Shown: positions 56,150 through 64,000 of the stretch, piece after piece
Position numbering within the stretch: the stretch's first letter is position 1
Layout: the number at the start of each line of letters is the position of its first letter
Assembly (NCBI RefSeq): GCF_020520425.1
Contig: NC_079491.1
Coordinates: 43,886,027 to 43,950,026, forward strand
Length of the DNA: 64,000 nt
From: Spinacia oleracea
Lineage: Eukaryota > Streptophyta > Magnoliopsida > Caryophyllales > Amaranthaceae
Direction of reading: 5' to 3'
Made by a program: the position numbers and the translations under genes
Notes under the pieces: model-generated
Seen by the model: only the letters and a program-made list of their open reading frames with translations
What the model was told of the DNA's origin: nothing
The model's database searches: none

Positions 56150-57545
56150 TGTGCGTTTATATAGTATTTTCACCCCCGTCCCTTAGTACTTTTATGCGTC
56201 AAATGAGCTCTTGGGAGCCGTTTTTAGTACTAATCTGTGTATTTGAGTGTGCCTTGAGTTTCAGGACTACTTAGTGAGAAATTGGTCTTTTTAGACCCGT
56301 TTCATGATGATTTAGGCCACTACATGATCCCGAGGGGATTCGGGACGACTATTTTCGACTTACGGGAGCCCTAGATGTTCATGATCGAGCCCCGGAAGTT
56401 AGACTCGGTGTTGCGGACGAAGGGCGGATCACTAAGCCCTCCGCCCGGTGGATTGCCCCTCGCCCACCGGGCGAGCAAGCATAAAGGAGCACAGGCAGCA
56501 GGCGCCCGACGGGCGGATCTTCGCCCGGTGCCCATCGGGCACCCATCAAAAGCAACAGCAGCAAATTCTCCCTCCGCCCGACGGGCGAGTGGCGCCCGAC
56601 CGGGCGCGTGCAGATGTTTCAGAAGTTTCTCCCTCCGCCCGCCGGGCAGCCCTTCGGGCGACGACAACCCTGGGGCTACTTGTGCGCGCGGTTTGCTTAG
56701 TTTTTCCGGTTTTTCTTAATGCTTTTTGGGCAAAACTATAAATATAGCCCTTAGTTAATTTAGTTAAACATCTTATTATCTCATATTCTAGTATTAAACA
56801 CTTAGTTTTTCTCTCTAATTTGTTCCAAACACTTAGTTTATTTTCAATCAAAAATTCAAGCTTTCCTTTACCATTGTTCTTCAATTAGGTATTGTTCCTT
56901 ATTTTAATCTTTTGTTTTGCCTTAATTATGCTTTCAATCATGCTAATTGCTTTGTTTATTGTTAATATGCTTGAGTAATCTAATTTCTAGGGTTTGGGGA
57001 TCCATGATTAATATGAAGGGACATTGAATAATTGTGATTGTTGGCATTGTAATTAATTCCTATTGATTGGTTTATTTCACTATACAATTAGATTTGCGCA
57101 GGTTTAATTGTGGTAGTTATGCAATATCAAGTTAAGATACGAGAGATGCAATTTGATGTTTAGGCTTGTGTCAATAGGTGGAATTAGGATTAATACGTAG
57201 CGAGAGCCCGTTAATTCTAAGTCTATGATTAGTAACGATTCGAGAGAGCATGCTAGTCTAATTAATTATCTTGTTGATTATCGTGATTGTTCGTTGTCCT
57301 GGATTGTTATTTGTTGGTGAACCTATGCCCTAGATTCCTTAATATGTTTGATTCATACTCGTTTAATTATCGTTCGTAGTCTAGAATACAAATCATCAAC
57401 CAACTCTTGTTCACAATAGTCTAGATTAATTAATTGATAGTAGAAAGAACACCTGTTTCCCTGTGGATTCGATCCTGACTTTCCTTGCTACCTAGCTAGT
57501 GGATTTAGGTTATTTTTGATTAGGTGATACGACTTTAGCTTATCA
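56150..57545 (+). repeat. A2 5' LTR
   Basis: The right end (TTATCA at 57545, then AATTT and the PBS) is firm. The left end near 56150 (TGTGCG) is inferred from where the local flank repeats stop and could be off by tens of bases. It has a GC-rich palindrome block (56450-56690; CGCCCGACGGGCG-like words) just upstream of the TATA box at 56737-56744. Confidence 0.7.
56737..56744 (+). promoter_or_regulatory. TATA box of A2 LTR
   Basis: TATAAATA about 50 bp after the GC-rich palindrome block. Confidence 0.6.
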
Positions 57546-57550
57546 AATTT

Positions 57551-57568
57551 TGGCGCCGTTTCCGGGTA
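57551..57568 (+). promoter_or_regulatory. A2 primer-binding site
   Basis: TGGCGCCGTTTCCGGGTA, two bases different from the canonical tRNA-Asp type seen in A1, with the same AATTT spacer from the LTR. Confidence 0.85.
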
Positions 57569-57692
57569 GACGGTTTTATTTTCTGTTGTTGATTGCTTAT
57601 CCTAGATTATTGTTTGTTACTACTCAAGGAACTCACGTTCCTTGAGACCGTTCCTTGAGACCGGGTTTCACATTGTTTTGTAGTCTTTGTCT

Positions 57693-58643
57693 ATGCCCAG
57701 GACCGTAGGTACTAGTAATCTTACTCCATTCGATCCTGAGCCCGAAAGAACCTTTCGTAGACGAAGAACTTTCATTGCACAGTGTGGGAATTACTCTGAT
57801 TCTGATCATAATATTGGCGATCTTTTTCCTTCAGATACAGATTCAGTTTCAGAGATAGAGATGGGTGACGAAACTCTACTACCGCCACCTGCCCCACGGC
57901 TTACAGACTATTCTAAGCCAAGTCTGTCCGTGCTACCAAAGGCGATCATGCCTTCTATTGCAGCTGAGACCTTCAAGATTGAGCCTGCATTGAATAACAT
58001 GATTGAGAGATGCCAGTACGGTGGGGAACCAGGTGAAGATCCGAATCTTCACATACAGTCCTTCATCCAATATTGTTCCACCACCAAGCAAAAGGGATTG
58101 ACTCCGGAACAGACTATGGAGATATTTTTCCCGTTTTCTTTGAGTGGGAAAGCTAAATTGTGGATTAATGGGTTGAATCGGGCGGCTTTGAAAATCACTA
58201 ATTGGGAGTCCTTGGCTCTTGATTTTTATGTTAAATATTTTCCACCTGAGAAAACAGCTCGTCTAAGGGGTCAGATATTGGGTATCTCACAACAAGCAGA
58301 TGAGAGTTTGTTCGAGGTCTGGGAGAGATTCAAGGATTTGCAAAGAGAGTGCCCGCACCATGGTTTGGAAGATTGGTTCTTGATTCAGCATTTTTATAAT
58401 GGTCTGGGCAACGAGTCTAGATGTTTGTTGGATTCAGCTGCCAGTGGGAGATTCATGCAACTTGAGGTGCCTAGAGCTATGGAGGTGATTGAGGAGATAG
58501 CCATTCACAATGCCCAGTATTGGAATCCTAGAGGTTTATCTAATAGGGGTGGTAAGCATGATTTAAATTCTATTGAACAATTAACTGCCCAATTGATAAT
58601 ATGCAAGCAGCCAATGCTCAATCTGCCCAACCTGTTAGTGTAG
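57693..58643 (+). pseudogene. A2 Gag (capsid region)
   Basis: ATG at 57693 (MPRTVG). The Retrotrans_gag core is clear: FKIEPALNNMIER, then GEDPNLHIQSF, then MEIFFPFSLSGKAKLWING, FYVKYFPPEKTARLRGQI and CPHHGLEDWFLIQHFYNGL. Spacing fits Athila Gag. A frame change near 58601-58643 separates it from the nucleocapsid part. Confidence 0.88.
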
Positions 58644-59341
58644 CTGCTATGAGTGCCCAACCTGCTACTGTTTGTGAAAGTTGTGGAATGTCTGGTCATT
58701 ATGCACAGGAATGTAGGAGCTCTGTTGAACAATGTAACGCATTTCAATCCTACAAACAAAACAACCCATTCTCCAACTCTTACAATGAGGGCTACAAAAA
58801 CAACCCTCTACTATCCTATAGGAGCAACAATATCCAGAACCCTCACCAAGTCCAACATCCACCACAACAACCATACCAACCCCCACATCAACAATCCTAC
58901 CAACCACGGAACAACTACAACCAACAGTCTAGTGGACCACTTGGGTTCCCCAGACAACACACATCACCTCTACCACCACAACCTCAAGCCACACAGCCTG
59001 ACCCTATGCTAGTAGAGATGAGAAACATGATGCTACAAATGCAAAAATCTCTAAGTGAAAAGGATGCAAAGATCGATGCTCTTAATGCTCACAACAAGAT
59101 CATTGATACACAGTTGGCACAGATGGCTACTACTATTGCAGGGAGGCCACCAGGCCAATTTCCTTCACAACCCGAAAATAGGGAGACTGCTAATGCAATT
59201 ACATTGAGGAGTGGTAGGGATTATGATGGTCCTTCTATGCCGGTTGAGGTTGATTCTGGGGTGTCTGCTAGTGGTGTGGTCAGTGAGGAAATCCCAAAGA
59301 TAGTTATGGATGGTAAGGAAGCTGAAAAAGGTAGTCAATGA
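58601..59341 (+). pseudogene. A2 nucleocapsid and Gag tail
   Basis: In a different frame from the capsid part. One CCHC knuckle (CESCGMSGHYAQEC) near 58672-58713, then a long Pro/Gln/Asn-rich stretch, a coiled MLQMQKSLSEKDAKIDAL region and a TANAITLRSGRDY block, typical of Athila just before protease. It overlaps the next frame by 32 bases. Confidence 0.85.
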
Positions 59342-60134
59342 GAATGAGGCTACAACTGAGGTTAAGAAGGGGACAGATATTCAAGTACCACCAATTGCAC
59401 TCCCCTTCCCAAACCGGCAACTCAATAATAAGCTAGACAAGAAGTTTGGCAGAGTCTTGGAAGTGGTAAAAAATTTGCAGGTAACGGTTCCTTTTACTGA
59501 ATTAATTTTACAGGTTCCTGCTTATGCTAAATTCATGAAAGATATTTTTACCAGGAAACGTGCTTTTTGTGAGGTAGAGAATGTAGCTTTCACTGAGGAA
59601 TGTAGTGCTTATTTGCAAAACAAGTCTCCACCTAAACTTAAAGACCCCGGGAGTTTTTCCATCCCATGTAACATTGGCACTGTATTTATTGATAAAGCTT
59701 TATGTGATTTAGGTGCTAGTGTGTCTGTCATGCCTTTGTCTGTCTGTACTAAACTGAATATGGGTGAGCTTAAGGTTACTAATATCACTCTACAAATGGC
59801 CGACCGTTCTGTCAAATACCCCTTAGGTGTTTTAGAGGACGTCCCTGTTAGAGTAGGTAAATTCTAAATACCTGTAGACTTTGTAGTACTAGACATGCAG
59901 GAGGATTCTCAAATTCTCATAATCTTAGGTAGACCCTTCCTTCACACGGCGGGGGCGGTCATTGATGTTAAAAGTGGGAAATTGACTTTGTCTGTTGGGG
60001 ATGATAAGGTGACTTTTAATCTGAATAGTGCCTTAAAAAGTCCCATGATAGAGGAAGAACAATGCTATCGTATAGATGTAGTTGATTTTATTACTCGTGA
60101 TAACGTCTCCCAAGTTCTCGAAAGAGATCCTTAG
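59310..60134 (+). pseudogene. A2 protease region
   Basis: Back in the capsid frame. Contains IPFPNRQLNNK-like KPYPNR-type sequence, FSIPCNIG, the active-site block LCDLGASVSVMP (D-L-G-A-S in place of DSGA, usual for Athila), LGVLEDVPVRVG and ILGRPFLHTAGAVIDV. A TAA at 59865-59867 and a TAG at 60132-60134 interrupt it. Confidence 0.88.
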
Positions 60135-61184
60135 GAGGCAGTGCTTTGTTGCGAGTCTTCTACAGGTGATAGCAGTTCTTGGAGCGCTGAAGTGGATGCT
60201 CTGGAGTTGGATCTTAATGGTGGAGAATCTGAGCCGGAGAGCACCAAATTGAAGAGGTTAGTTCGGCCGGTTGGTCCTGTTAAAGAGGTAAAGAAACCCG
60301 AACTTAAGCCTCTTCCTGCTAACCTTAAATATGCGTTTTTAGATGATGAAAAACTTTGCCCTGTGATCGTCAGTACTGCACTTGATGCAGACCAGTTATC
60401 CCAACTTCTTATTGTGTTGAAAAGGCACAAAAAGGCCATTGGGTACAGTATTGATGATTTAAAGGGTACTAGCCCTGACTTTTGTATGCATAGGATACAT
60501 CTAGATGAAAATCATAAACCATGCATCCAACCCCAACGTCGTTTGAACCCTGTCATGCAAGATGTTGTAAAAACTGAAGTTATGAAATTGCTTGATGCGG
60601 GTATTGTATATGTTGTGTCTGATTCTAAGTGGGTGAGTCCTGTTCAGGTAGTGCCTAAGAAAGGGGGGACAACTGTGGTGAGAAATGAAAAAAATGAGTT
60701 GATACCTACTAGGGTAGTCACAGGTTGGCGCATGTGCATTGATTATAGGCGTCTTAATGTTGCTACTAAAAAGGACCATTTTCCCCTTCCCTTCATTGAT
60801 CAAATGTTAGAAAGACTAGCCTGTCACAAGTTTTTCTGTTATCTGGATGGTTATTCTGGTTTCTTTCAAATTCCCATACATCCAGACGACCAGGAAAAGA
60901 CCACCTTCACCTGTCCCTATGGTACCTTTGCATATCGTAGGATGCCTTTTGGTCTGTGTAATGCACCCGCTACTTTCCAACGTTGCATGATGAGTATCTT
61001 TTCTGATTTTATTGAGTCTATCATGGAAGTGTTTATGGATGATTTTAGTGTCTATGGTGCTTCTTTTGATTCTTGCTTGCTAAATCTGACTAAAGTCTTG
61101 AAAAGATGTGAAGAGTGTAATTTAGTCTTGAACTGGGAAAAGTGTCATTTCATGGTTACTGAAGGGTGGTCTTGGGACATTTGA
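60135..61184 (+). pseudogene. A2 reverse transcriptase
   Basis: Ty3/gypsy RT with all main motifs: CMHRIHLDE, VVPKKGG, RMCIDYRRLN, KDHFPLPFIDQML, CYLDGYSGFFQIPIHPDD (first catalytic Asp), FAYRRMPFGLCNAPATFQRCM and VFMDDFSVYG (FMDD catalytic pair). Intact to the connection region, where a one-base change near 61160 shifts the frame. Confidence 0.92.
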
Positions 61185-61493
61185 TATCTGATAAGGGCAT
61201 TCAGGTGGATCGAGCTAAGGTCCAAGTGATTGAACAATTGCCCCCTCCTGTTAATGTGACGGGTGTTAGAAGTTTTCTTGGTCATGCGGGGTTTTATCGC
61301 CGCTTTATCAAGGATTTTTCCAAAATTGTTAAACCACTTACCCAGCTCCTCCTCAAGGATGCCCCGTTTGTGTTTACTGATGCTTGTCTCGAGGCCTTTG
61401 ACAGGATTAAACAGGCACTAATTTCGGCTCCCATCATTCGTTCTCCCGAATGGGATCTTCCGTTCGAGATAATGTGTGATGCAAGTGATTATG
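61166..61493 (+). pseudogene. A2 RT connection and start of RNase H
   Basis: Shifted frame: LGHLISDKGIQVDRAKV, GVRSFLGHAGFYRRFIKDFSKI, PLTQLLLKD and FEIMCDASDYV. The last block holds the first RNase H catalytic Asp; T5 is inserted right after it. Confidence 0.9.
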
Positions 61494-62951
61494 TGTAGAC
61501 ACCTACTTTTGGCCCCATTCCCGAAAGGGAAGGTTCGATGATGAAAACGTAAATCTCCACTTGACAACGCATCTCCTATAAAATAACGAATCTCATTACC
61601 CCTTTTCATTTCACCCGAAACCTGCTATTTATGGAAACCTGCTAAAAATAGTAACTGTCGTAATGGGTAGTTGTTAAAAGTGGCAAGTCATAAAAGATAG
61701 AAACCTGTCAGAATTAGGTGTTGCACTCCAACATAAATCCTAAATGAGATAGAAATTGCGAGAGAATCCTATTGCTAATATGATTCGAAAGTAAGAGTCA
61801 CGTATTAATTAAAATCCTAACGAGCCTAGAGTTTGTAACGGGCCCAGACGCATGCCGTCACAAGGTTAATACGCACTAAAGGACTCAATTAAATCTCAAA
61901 TACTCCGGATTCTAGGAATCCGAATCTGACTAAGAAAAACAGCCCAGACCCTATTTTCAACGCCTGGCTCTGGGCGCCAAAATCTTCGGCGCCCAGGCCT
62001 GGGCGCTGAAAATACCTGGTACGTGTTTTTTCCTAATTCCTCGTGGATTAGAGTTCTGCAATTCTATCTTTCCACGAACTCTTTCCTATAAATAGACCCT
62101 TAAGTTCGACGTGAAAAGAACACAACACACAATTATATTCTGAGTATTGACTCTAAACCCCTAAGCCTAAGCCTCACGCTGCAAAACTGATCACGCGTTT
62201 TGTCACAATCGATCCATAAATCGAACAGAACGTATCCCGTCCCATAGTTTGAGATTCGTTAAATAAAAGGAGAAATAGAAAAGTCAAAGTGGTTAGTTTT
62301 CTGAGAACCGTGACGCACCTCTCAAGGGTGCGTCGTAATGTGTGCCTTTTCCATGGTTTAATTGCTTTCCTCGCCCTTTTATGAACTGTTAAACTAACTA
62401 AAATCTGATTGTTCGATCACGCTTAATAAATATGATATTTTTTGGAAAATGGATTATCATGCTAGGTCCCTTAAAACAATCTAAATCAGATAATCGCGCT
62501 CGATCTAGTACTATATGTTGCATATTATTAAAATCAACTCAGATTAGTTTAATAGTTAACGCATGTCCCTTCAATTATTTATGCTGAGCTAGTAAGGATA
62601 TCCTGCCTCTGGAGTTATCGAAGAGCGAGTACTCCTCTCGGTAGTTACAGTCCCCCGAACCCTCAATCTCTACCCTGCGGGTGTACGTTGAGTGATCCCC
62701 ACCATCAGGGATCACAAGGGAACCTACGGCCGTCGTGGTCAAATATAATTGCACTCCCTTTATGTCACGATAACCGGATTTTGTCAGTTTTTCTCATTGT
62801 CGTTAAAAACTGAATGGCGACTCCTATATTACTAGTCAATTGGTTGTAAACTCACAGGAAATCCAATTACACTTGATTTGACAAAAAGAAGCGTCACACC
62901 CACGAGGGTCGAGGTCACGCATTAGCCTCGTGCTTTTTGGACCCCCTCACA
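61494..62951 (+). repeat. T5 5' LTR
   Basis: 1458 bp, TGTAGACACC to CCCTCACA. GC palindromes 61957-62010, TATA box 62087-62094, hairpin GACGCACC/GGTGCGTC 62312-62334. Very close to the T2 LTR by eye. Confidence 0.93.
62087..62094 (+). promoter_or_regulatory. TATA box of T5 LTR
   Basis: TATAAATA following TTTCC; the hairpin lies about 220 bases downstream, so within the expected transcript. Confidence 0.6.
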
Positions 62952-62952
62952 G

Positions 62953-62970
62953 TGGCGACTCCGCTGGGGG
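62953..62970 (+). promoter_or_regulatory. T5 primer-binding site
   Basis: TGGCGACTCCGCTGGGGG, one base after the LTR end. Identical over 17 bases to T4. Confidence 0.85.
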
Positions 62971-64000
62971 TAGTGAAGGAAATACTCGTGCTTGTAGGTA
63001 ATCAAAATAGCCGAAGGGTGAAATGATCCTACCCCGCGTTTATTTCCCAATCAAGTTGGGACGACCTGAAAATCAGCATATTAATGTGAACGGACAGAAC
63101 CGCATAACGAATCTTGGCTCCCTTGGTGTTTCATCTTGGGAGTTGGGACTAAGGATACCCATCGCCAACCAGGGGGTGCATACGCTTTGAATGTTGTCCA
63201 CTCGGCACTTTCGCTAGTAGTACACCCGTCCCAAACCCAATCGCTCGCTCATTAGGTCCCTCTCGCCTGCATGCCCCCTTGGCTTGCACTTGCGGGTTGG
63301 CCTCTTGAGCGAAATTCGTCTGCTGAAGACACTACCTCGACCGGGGCATGTGTTGGATCTACGATAGAAGCGGTACCAAGCCAGACGCAAATAACTACCC
63401 ATAGAAGCCTATCATAAACTACATGACATGTTATTATTGCCTCATGATGGAATGTTAGTTATGTGTAGCGAAATATATGATTATGTGTGACAAACTATCC
63501 TAGAAAAACCAACGACCTTAAAAATTTCCCAAACATTCATAAACCAATTTGCCAAAGAGTTATACCGAAATACGTGTTCCGCAACCCCGAACGATCGCCA
63601 CAAAAATAAGCGACGCTCGGGATGGCCTGTAACGAATCCCACAAACGCTGCACAACGCGTAAGGACGTTACTAGGCAAGCACGCTAAATCGAAGTCGCAT
63701 AAACAAAGTAGACGCAAACAGAAAACGAGAACCAGCCAGGGACGCATTTTCAACGCCCCTGGCTGGGCGCCAGAATTTCTCACGCCCTTCGCTGGGCGCT
63801 AAAGTTGCTGCTTGGCCTTCTGGTCAGGCGCAGCAGCCTCGGTGTCCGCGCAAAAGGAAAATACGTAGCAAAAAAAAACCGTTCGTAAAAAGAATTGCTA
63901 CGAGGGCGTAAGAAAAGCACTCGATTCTAAAAGCGACTCAAAAAAAATGAATAACTCTTTGCGTCGTTGTTAGGCCTCCTACGACGACAATGTTCGGCAC
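62971..64000 (+). other. T5 leader, non-coding
   Basis: No supportable gene in 1.03 kb. Two GC palindromes at 63745-63810. Antisense frames at 63481-63783 here and 50113-50307 in T4 share an FMNVWxIFxVxGF stretch, but frames and ends differ, so shared DNA rather than a protein is the simpler reading. Confidence 0.65.

Larger units (their letters stand above)
56150..61493 (+). mobile_element. A2: Athila-like Ty3/gypsy element, 5' part
   Basis: 5' LTR (about 56150-57545), PBS, gag, protease, reverse transcriptase and the first residues of RNase H on the + strand. The T5 LTR cuts it at 61493. Frameshifts and stops show it is inactive. RNase H remainder, integrase and 3' LTR must lie right of the window if they survive. 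Confidence 0.9.
61494..64000 (+). mobile_element. T5: Tat/Ogre-like element, 5' part
   Basis: 5' LTR, PBS and leader on the + strand, continuing beyond the window. Inserted in A2 RNase H; left flank TTATG (61489-61493) should be found again after its 3' LTR. The leader aligns in reverse with T4 (49900-50794). Confidence 0.88.

Noticed and set aside
56371..56741. Several overlapping frames in the A2 LTR
   Set aside because: GC-rich palindromic DNA upstream of TATA; open in four frames, no domain.
63481..63783. Antisense frame in the T5 leader similar to 50113-50307 in T4
   Set aside because: Similarity is at the DNA level because both are the same leader; reading frames and ends differ.

Overview
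This 64-kb window is plant nuclear DNA made almost entirely of nested LTR retrotransposons. Several elements have exact boundaries, target-site duplications (TSDs) and primer-binding sites (PBS). The host is a flowering plant with a repeat-rich genome. A dicot, perhaps of the Caryophyllales, is only a guess from general look. No intact host gene is secure, and I see no tRNA, rRNA or CRISPR.

Left block (1-21598). A nest on the + strand. The outermost layer is T2, the 3' part of a Tat/Ogre-like Ty3/gypsy element (17460-21598). It carries an antisense accessory ORF, and a second Tat-like element, T1 (14399-17459 visible), is inserted in that ORF. T1 is split by C2, an old Ty1/copia element whose 3' LTR is 12948-14398. 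C2 holds three insertions: a reversed copia LTR fragment (C1, 1-520), a very young 7.3-kb non-autonomous Athila-like element (A1, 1559-8886, TSD GTAAG), and a 1.4-kb foldback DNA transposon of Mutator type (9341-10717, 9-bp TSD).

Middle block (21599-41933). About 4.7 kb of low-copy-looking DNA (weak host exon candidates, a LINE RNase H fragment) ends in a 172-bp tandem repeat. A decayed minus-strand copia element, C3 (26287-32039), sits in that repeat. Its gag end is cut by T3, a one-ended Tat-like element (32040-35526). Then come 6.4 kb of old flank with an L-aspartate-oxidase exon relic, a CACTA transposon end and a 22-bp tandem repeat.

Right block (41934-64000). T4 (41934-52279) is a complete 10.3-kb Tat-like element (TSD CCCGG, two 1467-bp LTRs, PBS, polypurine tract) with no recognisable gag or pol, so it looks like a non-autonomous large retrotransposon derivative. 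Its flank resumes at 52285 with a dead Ulp1-type protease gene and more 22-bp repeats. A2 (about 56150-61493) is an Athila-like Ty3/gypsy element with gag, protease and reverse transcriptase, cut within RNase H by T5, whose 5' LTR, PBS and leader run to the window end.

The most unusual signal is in the five Tat-like copies. Their non-coding parts are packed with short palindromes: GCGCCCAG/CTGGGCGC modules, an 8-9-bp hairpin in the transcribed LTR, and a 3' array alternating two stem-loop types. Stems change on both arms together between copies, as if base pairing were being kept.
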